A stretch of DNA of 64,000 nt from KBS50 sp042434095 (GTDB lineage Bacteria > Actinomycetota > Actinomycetes > Mycobacteriales > Micromonosporaceae): contig NZ_JBHLUE010000019.1 in the NCBI RefSeq assembly GCF_042434095.1, forward strand, positions 342,423 through 406,422, given 5' to 3'. The notes beneath the pieces were generated by a model. It saw only the letters and a list, made by a program, of their open reading frames with translations. It was not told the origin of the DNA and did no database searches. This document shows, piece by piece, positions 15,727 to 23,306 of the stretch; within the stretch, counting starts at the first letter, position 1, and every line of letters starts with the position of its first letter. Both the position numbers and the translations under genes were made by a program.

Positions 15727-16257
15727 TCACCTCCCCCGGGCCAGCAGCCTGCGGTAGGCCTCGAGGCCGTCCGGCACCCAGTCCCACTCGTCGAGCCGGC
15801 GGGCCACCTCCGCCTCCGGCAGGAAGGCGTGCCAGGCCACCTCCTCGGCCTGCGGCCGGACCGGCAGCGCGCAGGTCACCTCGTACACGCCCGACCACCA
15901 GCTGTGCTCGGGCGTGTCATAGCAAAACCGGAACAGGGGCGTCGGGGCCGGCAGCCCGGAGACGCCCAGTTCCTCCTCGGCCTCCCGCAGCGCGGCCGCG
16001 TCGTACGTCTCCCCTGCCTGCAGCACGCCGCCCACGAACATGTCGTACCGGCCCGGGAAGATCAGCTTTGTGGTGGTCCGGCGGTGCACGAAGATTCGCC
16101 GCTGTGGGTCACGGGCCAGCACGAACGCGCACCGGTGCCGCAGCCGCCGGGCGTAGGCCTCGGAGCGGGTCGCCCGACCCACGACCCGGTCCTGCTCGTC
16201 GACCACGTCCACCAGCTCGCCCGCGGGCCCCTCGCGCCGTTCGGTCACGCCTCCCAT
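15727..16257 (-). CDS. Nudix hydrolase (YfcD/IDI-like)
   Basis: 176 residues from the ATG at 16255-16257. The Nudix box GGVLQAGETYDAAALREAEEELGV is complete (G x5 E x7 REUxEExGU). The N-terminal ELVDVVDEQDRVVGRATRSEAYARRLRHRCAFV resembles YfcD and isopentenyl-diphosphate-isomerase-like Nudix proteins. It should hydrolyse a nucleoside-diphosphate-linked compound; the substrate is unknown. It is convergent with the toxin/immunity pair, with 110 nt between and no clear hairpin. Confidence 0.88.
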   Translation of the reverse strand: MGGVTERREGPAGELVDVVDEQDRVVGRATRSEAYARRLRHRCAFVLARDPQRRIFVHRRTTTKLIFPGRYDMFVGGVLQAGETYDAAALREAEEELGVSGLPAPTPLFRFCYDTPEHSWWSGVYEVTCALPVRPQAEEVAWHAFLPEAEVARRLDEWDWVPDGLEAYRRLLARGR

Positions 16258-16337
16258 CCAAGCGCATCCCGGTCGGCGATCCTCGCCACCGTCCCCTACC
16301 CTCGGGTCCTGATCGAAGACCGGAAGGGATCAATCCC

Positions 16338-16568
16338 GTGGGAAGGCTGATCACCGCTCGCAAGATCGCCGAGCGCCCGGACGAGGTGCGGTACGAGTTC
16401 GGGCAGAACAAGCGGTATGACCAGGTCCTGGTGATCGACCCGCGGACCATGAAGGCGCGGGCCGAGAACGGCGACTTCAACTGGCTCGCCAGCTCCATCG
16501 CCGCGAAGATCCTGCGCGCCCGGGCAGCCAGGGGAATCTTTCCGGACAGCATGACCTTCGTCGGCTGA
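16338..16568 (+). CDS. Small conserved protein of unknown function (76 residues)
   Basis: GTG at 16338 with GGAAGGGAT upstream gives VGRLITARKIAERPDEVRYEFG as the start. The protein has an N-terminal beta-rich stretch, a central VLVIDPRTMKA and a helix with LASSIAAKILRARAARG. I recognise the general type as a small cytoplasmic protein common in actinomycetes, but have no function for it. It stands alone between a divergent Nudix gene and a YchJ-like gene 62 nt downstream. Confidence 0.72.
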   Translation: MGRLITARKIAERPDEVRYEFGQNKRYDQVLVIDPRTMKARAENGDFNWLASSIAAKILRARAARGIFPDSMTFVG

Positions 16569-16630
16569 CCGGGCCGTCCCGGCTGGGGCTGCCGTGGGAC
16601 GGTGACGCCGGGCCGGCCACCGGGGCCGCG

Positions 16631-17068
16631 ATGCCGCACAATGGCGCCGTGCCGAAGCGTCCATCTCGCGCCGCCGGCGGGCCCGCCGCACCCTGCCCGT
16701 GCGGCACGGGCCAGCCGTACGTCGACTGCTGCGGCCCGCTGCACGCCGGGCGGGCGGCCGCCGCCACGGCCGAGCAGCTGATGCGCTCCCGGTACAGCGC
16801 CTTCGCGCTGGGCGAACCGGCGTACCTGCTGGAGACCTGGGCCGCGACCACCCGGCCGGCACGCCTGGAGCTGGATCCGGAGCAACGCTGGTTCCGGCTG
16901 GACATCGTGGCCGCGGACCGCGGCGGACTGCTCGACAGCGTCGGCACGGTGGAGTTCGACGCCCACTACCGGACCGGCGGCCGGCCGGGGACGCTGCACG
17001 AACGCAGCCGGTTCGTCCGGACCGACGGTCGCTGGCGGTACGTCGGTCCGCTGCCGGACCGACCCTGA
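16631..17068 (+). CDS. YchJ-family SEC-C motif protein (UPF0225)
   Basis: 145 residues from ATG 16631; a GTG at 16649 is an alternative start. The N-terminal SEC-C zinc motif CPCGTGQPYVDCCGPLH is followed by the YchJ core (AEQLMRSRYSAFALG, a Tyr/Trp-rich NTF2-like fold, and FDAHYRTGGRPGTLHERSRFVR...W.Y). The family is widespread, zinc-binding and of unknown biochemical role. A 9-bp hairpin at 17090-17112 follows. Confidence 0.85.
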   Translation: MPHNGAVPKRPSRAAGGPAAPCPCGTGQPYVDCCGPLHAGRAAAATAEQLMRSRYSAFALGEPAYLLETWAATTRPARLELDPEQRWFRLDIVAADRGGLLDSVGTVEFDAHYRTGGRPGTLHERSRFVRTDGRWRYVGPLPDRP

Positions 17069-17089
17069 CGGCCGGTTGTTGCTCGGCCG

Positions 17090-17112
17090 GTTGTTGCCCG
17101 GCCGGCAACAAC
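17090..17112. terminator. Candidate bidirectional terminator hairpin
   Basis: GTTGTTGCC (17090-17098) pairs with GGCAACAAC (17104-17112) across a 5-nt loop, between the convergent YchJ and MFS genes. There is no T-run. A second GGTTGTTGC copy lies just upstream at 17074-17082, so the arm is locally duplicated. Confidence 0.5.
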
Positions 17113-17171
17113 GGCCAGCGCCGGCGGACCGGCCTCCGCCGCGGACCGCGGGGCGCAGGCCGGCCCGGCCG

Positions 17172-18620
17172 TCAGGCGCGGTGGCTTCCCCGCGGCCGGC
17201 TCAGCACGGCCGCCAGGTTGAGCGCGAGCCCCACCAGGGCCACGCCGGTGACCAGGTTGACACCCGGGTGGTACGGGCCGAACCCGCGCCCGCCGGAGCC
17301 GCCGGTCACCAGCGCGGTGACCCCGGCCAGCACCAGGGCCGCGCCCACCTGACCGGAGGTCTGCACGAGGCCGGAGGCGAGGCCCTGTTCGGAGTCGCGG
17401 ATCCCCTGCGTGGCCTGCGCGGTGATCGAGCTGAAGCCGAACGCGAAGCCGCCGCCCAGCAGCAGCATGGTGGGCAGGACCGTGGCCAGGTAGTGCGGCG
17501 CCGAGCCGGCGGTGGTCAGGAACCACAGGTAGCCGAGGCCGAGCGAGGCCATGGCGGCCAGGATGAGCCGCTGGCTGCCGTACCGGTCGATGAGCCGGCC
17601 GACGAACGGTGACCCGACCGCGACCAGCAGGCCCGCGGGGAGCAGCGCGAGCGCCATCCGCAGCGGCGACCAGCCCAGGGTCCCCTGCAGATAGAGGGTC
17701 ATCATGAACTGGAAGCTGAGGTACGAGCCGAACAGCGCCACCATGCTGAGGTTGGCCCGCACCAGCGCGCCGGTGCGCAGGATGCCCAGCCGGATCAGCG
17801 GGTGGCGTACCCGGCTCTCCGCCGCGACGAAGCCGGCGAGCAGGAGCACGGCGACCAGCGCGGAGCCGAGGGTGACCGGGTCGGTCCAGCCGCGGTCGGG
17901 CGCCGAGACCACGGTGTAGACGGCCAGCATCATGCCGCCGGTCAGCGTGGCGGCGCCGAGCAGGTCGTGGCCGCCCTCGGCGGCCGGCCGGTCCCGGGGG
18001 ATCAGGGCGAGGCCGGCCGTCAGCGCGGCGATCGCGATGGGTACGGGGATGAGGAAGGTCCACCGCCAGCCCAGACCGGTGAGCAGGCCGCCCATGACCA
18101 GGCCGGACGAGTAGCCGCTGGCGCCGAAGACCGAAAAGATCGACAGCGCCCGGTTGCGGGCGGGCCCCTCCGGGAACGTCGTGGTGAGGATGGACAGCGC
18201 CGTGGGCGCGGTGAACGCGGCGGCCAGGCCCTTGACGAACCGGGTGGCGATCAGCAGCGTCCCGTCGTCCACCAGGCCGCCGAGCAGCGAGGCGGCGGCG
18301 AACGCCGCCAGGGCGATCAGGAAGATCCGGCGCCGGCCGAGCAGGTCGGCGACCCGGCCGCCGAGCAGGAGCAGGCCGCCATAGCCGAGGACGTAGCCGT
18401 TCACGATCCACTGCAGCGAGGTGGTGGAAAGGTTGAGCTCGGTGCCGATGGACGGCAGTGCCACCCCGACCATGGAGACGTCGAGCGCGTCGAGGAACAG
18501 GACGGCGCACAGCACGCCGAGCACGCCGCGCAACCGTGGGGTCCAGTGGGTCGCGGACGGGACGGGTACGGGGCCCGCCGCCGGCGACGCCGGGCGGGTG
18601 GTGGTGTCGGTAACGGTCAC
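17172..18620 (-). CDS. MFS drug exporter, DHA2 (EmrB/QacA) family, 14 TM
   Basis: 482 residues from a GTG at 18618-18620; upstream in-frame sequence enters the MarR gene and is rejected. Hydrophobic segments fit 14 transmembrane helices. Family motifs are LDVSMVGVALPSIGTELNLSTTSLQWIVNGY in TM1/2 and GRVADLLGRRR in the 2-3 loop (motif A). Proton-driven efflux of hydrophobic compounds is the usual role. It is divergent from a MarR repressor, with a 21-bp inverted repeat between them, which suggests ligand-controlled derepression. Confidence 0.88.
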   Translation of the reverse strand: MTVTDTTTRPASPAAGPVPVPSATHWTPRLRGVLGVLCAVLFLDALDVSMVGVALPSIGTELNLSTTSLQWIVNGYVLGYGGLLLLGGRVADLLGRRRIFLIALAAFAAASLLGGLVDDGTLLIATRFVKGLAAAFTAPTALSILTTTFPEGPARNRALSIFSVFGASGYSSGLVMGGLLTGLGWRWTFLIPVPIAIAALTAGLALIPRDRPAAEGGHDLLGAATLTGGMMLAVYTVVSAPDRGWTDPVTLGSALVAVLLLAGFVAAESRVRHPLIRLGILRTGALVRANLSMVALFGSYLSFQFMMTLYLQGTLGWSPLRMALALLPAGLLVAVGSPFVGRLIDRYGSQRLILAAMASLGLGYLWFLTTAGSAPHYLATVLPTMLLLGGGFAFGFSSITAQATQGIRDSEQGLASGLVQTSGQVGAALVLAGVTALVTGGSGGRGFGPYHPGVNLVTGVALVGLALNLAAVLSRPRGSHRA

Positions 18621-18640
18621 CCGGCGAACGTTATATGCGC

Positions 18641-18661
18641 GTGCATGTGATGTCCATGCAC
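18641..18661. promoter_or_regulatory. MarR operator, GTGCATG-N7-CATGCAC
   Basis: Perfect 7+7-bp inverted repeat (18641-18647 and 18655-18661), only 20 nt from the MFS start codon and 53 nt from the MarR start. An extra half-site GTGCAT at 18686-18691 follows a T-run. The size fits MarR-dimer operators, so both genes are probably repressed from here. Confidence 0.65.
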
Positions 18662-18713
18662 TTGATGCGTCGGCATTTTTTGTAGGTGCATAGTTGCCCC
18701 TCATCCGGGTAGG

Positions 18714-19106
18714 ATGCCCGACATGATCGCCGAGGCCCACCTGATTGAGCGCTGGCGGGCGCTGCTGACCTGCTACAACGAGGTGGCCGGCCAACTGGAG
18801 CGTGCACTGCACGACGGGCACGACCTCACGCTCAGTGAGTTCGAGGCGCTCGACCGGCTGGTGTCGGCCGGCTGTGATCAGCGCCGCATGCAGGACCTGG
18901 CCGGGCAGATGTACCTGAGCCAGAGCGCCCTGTCCCGGACGGTCGCCCGGCTCGAACGCGCCGGGCTGGTCGAGCGCGCCCTCTGCCAGGCCGACCGGCG
19001 TGGGGTCTTCGTGGCGCCCACCGACGCCGGAGTCCACCGGCACGGTGCGGCCCGCACGACGTACCTCCGGGTGCTCGCCGAGCACCTGACGCCGAGCGCG
19101 GCCTGA
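18714..19106 (+). CDS. MarR-family transcriptional regulator
   Basis: 130 residues from ATG 18714 (a second ATG at 18723 is possible). The winged-helix core is clear: LTLSEFEALDRL, RRMQDLAGQMYLSQSALSRTVARLERAGLVERALCQADRRGVFVAPTDAG. It should repress itself and the divergent MFS exporter by binding the dyad at 18641-18661, with release on ligand binding. The effector is unknown. Confidence 0.88.
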   Translation: MPDMIAEAHLIERWRALLTCYNEVAGQLERALHDGHDLTLSEFEALDRLVSAGCDQRRMQDLAGQMYLSQSALSRTVARLERAGLVERALCQADRRGVFVAPTDAGVHRHGAARTTYLRVLAEHLTPSAA

Positions 19107-19134
19107 GCCCGGGCGGCCGCTACCGTCTCCGGGC

Positions 19135-19902
19135 ATGGTTGCCCGATACGCGATCGGCCTGCCCACCGTCGGCGAGTTCGGCGCCCCCCAGACCCTGCTG
19201 GACCTGGCCACCGCGGCGGAACGGTACGGATGGGACGGCGTCCACCTGTGGGACCACCTCCTCTACCACCGTGCGGATTGGCCGGTGACCAGCTCCACCG
19301 TGGCCGCGGCGGCGATCGCCGGCGCCACCACGCGGCTGCGGATCATCCTGACCGTCGCGCTTCCCCGGCGGCAGGTCCAGGACGTCGCCCGGGACGCGGC
19401 CGCCATCGACGAGCTGTCCGGACGGCGACTCACGCTGCTGGCCACCATCGGCTCGATGGACCGGGAGTACGCGGACTTCGGGCTCGATCCCGACCTTCGC
19501 GCCCGAGGTCGGACGCTGGACCGACAGCTGGCTCGGTTGACGGAGCTGTGGACCGACTGGGGCGTGCCCGGCGTACCCATCTGGTGCGGCGGTCGCTGGC
19601 CGAACACCGCGGGGCTGCGCCGGGCGGCCAGGTTCGACGGCGTCATGCCGACGTTCGCCGAGCAGCGAACCCGCAACGTCGCGCCCGCCGACTTCGCCGC
19701 GGCGGCCGAATTCGTCCGGGCCCGGTCCGCCGACCCGGTGGAGATCGCGGTCGAGGGCGCGACCACCGGCGCCGAAGCGGCCGGTGTGCTCCAGCCGTAC
19801 GTCGAGGCCGGCCTGACCTGGTGGGTGGAGGCGACCGGATGGTGGCGCGGCGGCCCGGCGGCCGCGATGTCCCGGATCGCGGCCGGACCGCCCACCGACT
19901 GA
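19135..19902 (+). CDS. LLM-class flavin/F420-dependent oxidoreductase
   Basis: 255 residues, slightly short for the family. The luciferase-like TIM barrel is recognisable from YAIGLPTVGEFG at the first strand, WDGVHLWDHL, TTRLRIILTVALPRRQVQDVARDAAAIDELSGRRLTLLATIGSMDREYADFG, and PIWCGGRWPNTAGLRRAARFDGVMPTF. Actinomycete members use F420 or FMN. It begins 28 nt after the MarR gene on the same strand and may share its transcript, which would link it to the drug-response locus. The substrate is unknown. Confidence 0.82.
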   Translation: MVARYAIGLPTVGEFGAPQTLLDLATAAERYGWDGVHLWDHLLYHRADWPVTSSTVAAAAIAGATTRLRIILTVALPRRQVQDVARDAAAIDELSGRRLTLLATIGSMDREYADFGLDPDLRARGRTLDRQLARLTELWTDWGVPGVPIWCGGRWPNTAGLRRAARFDGVMPTFAEQRTRNVAPADFAAAAEFVRARSADPVEIAVEGATTGAEAAGVLQPYVEAGLTWWVEATGWWRGGPAAAMSRIAAGPPTD

Positions 19903-20052
19903 GATCCGAGCCGAACGGCCGCGGACGCCGGCGCCGTCGGGCGGCCCTCCGCCACGGAAGCCCGGCCCGAACCGCCACGGAACCGCAGGGATGTCAGACG
20001 GCGCTGGACCGCTGTGGCCCGACCGGAGCAAGCCGCGGGCGGCGATGTGCTG

Positions 20053-20376
20053 TCAGGCGGCGCTGGACCGCGGCGCCGACCAGGCGGCCGGAGCCTCGGT
20101 GCGGGCGGCCGGCCGCGCGGCCCCGCCCGAGGCCGCGCCGCCAGCGTGGACGTCGGGGTGAGCGGGGGCGCCTCCGGAGACGCGTAGGGCGCGCTCGGCC
20201 CACCTCGCCGCGGCGCACGGGCCCTCGGTGGAGTGGCACTGCAGGTTGTGGCAGCGGCCGTCGGCGTCCAGCCGATGCTCGGCGGCGACGCGGGTGGCGA
20301 GGCGCCACAGCAAGGAATCGGTGACTCCCTCCGGAACGGCGGTGGGCTCGCCGGAGGTGCGGACAGGATCGGACAC
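20053..20376 (-). CDS. Small Cys-containing protein, unknown function
   Basis: 107 residues from a GTG at 20374-20376 with GAGAGGCAG upstream. A core of about 60 residues, LLWRLATRVAAEHRLDADGRCHNLQCHSTEGPCAAARWAERAL, resembles small actinomycete proteins with a C..NL.C....PC..A pattern that occur near XRE-type regulators; that link is from memory only. The C-terminal 40 residues are low-complexity. The upstream region holds a GTATCAC direct repeat. Its 3' flank (19990-20085) contains two similar copies of GTCAG(A/G)CGGCGCTGGACCGC, one including the stop codon. Confidence 0.5.
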   Translation of the reverse strand: MSDPVRTSGEPTAVPEGVTDSLLWRLATRVAAEHRLDADGRCHNLQCHSTEGPCAAARWAERALRVSGGAPAHPDVHAGGAASGGAARPAARTEAPAAWSAPRSSAA

Positions 20377-20464
20377 GGAGCTGCCTCTCGTCGACTGACA
20401 CCACGATCGCTACTGGCGCTGCCTCTGCCCCACATCTGGCCGGCTCAAACGCGATGTTTGCTAA

Positions 20465-20478
20465 GTATCACGTATCAC
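20465..20478. promoter_or_regulatory. Direct repeat GTATCAC-GTATCAC upstream of the small Cys protein
   Basis: Two adjacent 7-bp copies in an AT-richer stretch (20440-20480) about 90 nt upstream of the GTG at 20376. It reads GTGATACGTGATAC toward that gene. It could be an activator site or promoter element. Nothing else is recognisable between 20377 and 20550. Confidence 0.35.
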
Positions 20479-20550
20479 CGGCTCGACCGGGGGGCGCGCC
20501 CTCGATGGTTGCTTAGGGCAGTGTTCCCATGATGACCGACTCCGCCGCGC

Positions 20551-20790
20551 TCAGTGCGGGTGGATCACGCCCACCGCGCCGAGAGTGCCGAGCACGACCA
20601 TGGCGGCGCCGACGACAACGGCCAGGATCCGGCCGTACCAGATGGTGAACGCGCGGCGGCGCGTGCCGGGCGGCAGGTCGATGCGGTAGAAGCGCCGGCT
20701 CGTCTCGATCCCCGCATCACCGAAGCGCTTGTTTTGGATCATCGCGAGGATCCCCACAACGACGGCCATGGCCGCCATCACCCGGTTCAT
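20551..20790 (-). CDS. Small two-helix membrane protein
   Basis: 79 residues from the ATG at 20788-20790 with GGGGGTG upstream. Two hydrophobic segments (about 3-18 and 53-75) flank a charged stretch QNKRFGDAGIETSRRFYRIDLPPGTRRRAF. The C-terminus ends GVIHPH. Function is unknown. It is divergent from dinB, with 160 nt between. Confidence 0.65.
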   Translation of the reverse strand: MNRVMAAMAVVVGILAMIQNKRFGDAGIETSRRFYRIDLPPGTRRRAFTIWYGRILAVVVGAAMVVLGTLGAVGVIHPH

Positions 20791-20944
20791 GCCGCACCCC
20801 CGTTCGTCGCCGCGGCGTCTCCTGCCCTCTCCGGGACGGCCCGCCGGCAAACCTCGCTCCGCGCCCACCCGGCGAACGTCCGCGGGCGGGGAGGCGTGGC
20901 CGCCGTCAGGCCAGGGAAGTCCTCGCAGGTCAGCCGGTTCTATG

Positions 20945-20958
20945 CGAACATATGTTCG
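20945..20958. promoter_or_regulatory. LexA/SOS box CGAACATATGTTCG
   Basis: A perfect 14-bp palindrome that matches the actinobacterial and Gram-positive SOS box CGAAC-N4-GTTCG. It covers the possible dinB start codon ATG at 20952 and abuts a GTG at 20958. LexA bound here would block initiation directly, and the transcript is probably leaderless or has a very short leader. Confidence 0.85.
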
Positions 20959-22145
20959 TGTCGCCGGACGCCAGCATTCTGCACGCCGACCTTGACGCGT
21001 TCTACGCCTCGGTCGAGCAGCGCGACGATCCCCGGCTCCGCGGCCGGCCGGTGATCGTCGGGGGTGGCGTGGTGCTCGCGGCGAGCTATGAGGCCAAGGC
21101 GTACGGGATCCGCAGCGCGATGGGCGGTCGTCAGGCGCGGCTGCTCTGCCCGGACGCTGTGGTGGTGCCACCGCGGATGTCGGCGTACAGCGCGGCCAGC
21201 CGGGCCGTCTTCGACATCTTCCGGGACACGACGCCGCTGGTGGAGGGCCTGTCCATCGACGAGGCGTTCCTGGACGTGGGCGGCCTGCGCCGACTCGCGG
21301 GCGCGCCCGTCGACATCGCCGCGCGGCTGCGGCGGACCGTCCGGGACCGGGTGGGCCTGCCGATCACCGTCGGGGTGGCCCGGACCAAGTTCCTCGCCAA
21401 GGTCGCGAGCGGCGTCGCCAAGCCGGACGGCCTGCTCGTGGTTTCGCCCGAACGGGAGCTGGACTTCCTGCACCCGCTTCCGGTGGAACGATTGTGGGGG
21501 GTCGGTCCCGTCACCGCGGCCAGGCTGCGGGACCGGCGGATCCGTACGGTCGGCCACGTCGCCCGGCTGGGCGAGTCGGCCCTGGTGTCGCTGCTCGGCG
21601 CGGCGGCGGGGCGGCACCTGCACGCGCTGGCGCACAACCGCGACCCCCGGCCCGTACGGGTGGGCCACCGACGCGGGTCGATGGGTGCCCAGCACGCCCT
21701 GGGGTTGGGGCCCCGCTCACCGGCCGAGCTGGACGCGATCCTGGCCGGCCTGGTCGATCGGGTGACCCGGCGGATGCGGTCGGCGGGCCGCCCGGGGCGG
21801 ACGGTCGTGCTGCGACTGCGGTTCGCCGACTATCGCCGGGCCACCCGGTCCCGCACCCTCGCCAAGGCGAGCGCCGACACGGCGGTGGTGCTGGGGGCCG
21901 CGCGAGCGCTGCTGCGGACGGCGCTGCCCGAGATCGACCGGCGCGGGGTGACTCTGCTCGGCGTGTCGGTGGGCAACCTGGACGGCCACGAGGTGCAGCC
22001 GCCGCTGCCGTTCGACGCTCATCCGGGGGCCGAGCTGGACGCGGCCGTGGACGCCGTGCGAGACCGGTTCGGTTCCGCGGCCCTCACCCGGGCGGCGCTG
22101 CTGGGCCGCGAGTCGGGCCCGGAAATGCCGCTGCTACCGGACTGA
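20952..22145 (+). CDS. dinB: DNA polymerase IV (Y family)
   Basis: 397 residues from ATG 20952, or 395 from the GTG at 20958. Both lie in or against the LexA box, and no ribosome site precedes either. Catalytic residues are present: D13 in LHADLDAFYASVE and D103-E104 in LSIDEAFLDV. GITVGVARTKFLAKVASGVAKPDG and the HhH region WGVGPVTAARLRDRRIRTVG follow, then the little-finger domain (RFADYRRATRSRTL). It performs error-prone translesion synthesis. The C-terminal region is short and a clear beta-clamp QxxLxL motif is not evident. Induction by DNA damage is expected from the LexA site. Confidence 0.93.
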   Translation: MFVSPDASILHADLDAFYASVEQRDDPRLRGRPVIVGGGVVLAASYEAKAYGIRSAMGGRQARLLCPDAVVVPPRMSAYSAASRAVFDIFRDTTPLVEGLSIDEAFLDVGGLRRLAGAPVDIAARLRRTVRDRVGLPITVGVARTKFLAKVASGVAKPDGLLVVSPERELDFLHPLPVERLWGVGPVTAARLRDRRIRTVGHVARLGESALVSLLGAAAGRHLHALAHNRDPRPVRVGHRRGSMGAQHALGLGPRSPAELDAILAGLVDRVTRRMRSAGRPGRTVVLRLRFADYRRATRSRTLAKASADTAVVLGAARALLRTALPEIDRRGVTLLGVSVGNLDGHEVQPPLPFDAHPGAELDAAVDAVRDRFGSAALTRAALLGRESGPEMPLLPD

Positions 22146-22257
22146 GGCCGGTGCACGGTCGGCGGTTACGACGTGCCGCCACGACCGGGCACCGGTTCCG
22201 GATCGGCGCCGGTGTCGTACCGGCGGTCTACGGTGCTGGCGTCGAAGGGACAGGCGC

Positions 22258-22596
22258 ATGGTGACGGCCCGGGACGTGGAGCAGTTGGCCCTGACTCTGC
22301 CGCGCAGTGAGCGACATCTGATCCGGGACCGGGTGAAATTCCGGGTGGGCCGCCTGGTCTACCTGAGCATCGCCCCGGACGAGCTGTCGATGGGCTTCGG
22401 CTTTCCGAAGGAGGAGCGGGACGCGCTGGTGGCGGCCGAGCCCGCCAAGTTCTTCCTCCCCCGGCCCTCGGACCTGCGGTTCAACTGGCTCGAGGTGTGG
22501 CTCGCCGAGCTCGACGAGGAGGAGATGCGGGAGCTGGTGCTGGACTCCTGGCGGATGGTGGTGCCCAAGCGGGTGGCGGCCGCCTACGCCGGCTGA
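22258..22596 (+). CDS. MmcQ/YjbR-family protein
   Basis: 112 residues. The pattern TARDVEQLALTLPRSERHL, VKFRVGRLVYLSIAPDELSMGFGFPKEERDALVAAEPAKFFLP and WVEVWLAELDEEEMRELVLDSWRMVVPKRVA fits the YjbR family, a small CyaY-like fold suggested to bind DNA. The ATG at 22258 is preceded by GGCGC with no strong ribosome site. It is single and unlinked to its neighbours. Confidence 0.85.
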   Translation: MVTARDVEQLALTLPRSERHLIRDRVKFRVGRLVYLSIAPDELSMGFGFPKEERDALVAAEPAKFFLPRPSDLRFNWLEVWLAELDEEEMRELVLDSWRMVVPKRVAAAYAG

Positions 22597-22665
22597 CTGC
22601 GGACCGCGGGCGGCGGTGTCCGGGCGGCATGGCGCACCGTCTCGCGCCGGCCCCGCCGCTGTTCG

Positions 22666-23220
22666 TCAACCCCGCCGCGGCCGGGTGAGCCCCGTTCTCC
22701 CGCCGGCCCGGCCCGGCCCGGACGGGGCCGGCTCGGCCCGGGGCGATCGCGGCGGCGCCGGCAGCGGCAGCGGCCGCGGTGGCACGGGCGTGGCGACCAC
22801 GATGGACGTGGTGGTCTGGCCGAACATCAGGAAGGTGTCCAGGAGGGATTCGAGGTCCCCGATCGACGGTGCGTGCATCTTGAGCACGAAGCAGTCCTCG
22901 CCGGTGATCCGGTGGCACTCGACCACCTCTGCCGTCTCCCGGATCGCGTCGGCCAGCTTGGTCAGCAGCCCGGGGCCGGGCCGGATCCGCACCACGGCGG
23001 CCACCGGCAGGCCCAGCGCGGCCGGGTCGAGCTCGAGGCGGTAGCCGACGATCACTCCGGCCGCCTCCAGACGCTGAACCCGCTCCGTCACGGCCGGCGC
23101 CGACATGCCGACCCGACGGCCCAGCTCGGACATGGACAACCGCGGATCAGTCTGCAGCTCGGCAAGCAGACGAAGATTCACCTCATCCAGGCCGGGCACC
23201 GGACCGGTCAAGGAAGTCAT
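22666..23220 (-). CDS. Lrp/AsnC-family transcriptional regulator
   Basis: 184 residues. The N-terminal HTH (LDEVNLRLLAELQTDPRLSMSELGRRVGMSAPAVTERVQRLEAAGVIVGYRLELDP) is followed by the RAM ligand-binding domain (GLPVAAVVRIRPGPG...HRITGEDCFVLKMHAPSIGDLESLLDTFLMFGQTTTSIV). A Pro/Arg-rich tail of about 35 residues is longer than usual. It is divergent from an EamA/RhtA-type exporter gene. Lrp-type regulators of this layout often control amino-acid export, so the exporter is the likely target. Confidence 0.9.
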   Translation of the reverse strand: MTSLTGPVPGLDEVNLRLLAELQTDPRLSMSELGRRVGMSAPAVTERVQRLEAAGVIVGYRLELDPAALGLPVAAVVRIRPGPGLLTKLADAIRETAEVVECHRITGEDCFVLKMHAPSIGDLESLLDTFLMFGQTTTSIVVATPVPPRPLPLPAPPRSPRAEPAPSGPGRAGGRTGLTRPRRG

Positions 23221-23306
23221 GGCATCCGTCCTTCAAATTCCAGGAGATTGGGGATCCGCGCCTTCATCCTGCCCTTCAGTGGCCGCGCGTACCACCGGAG
23301 GATGCC

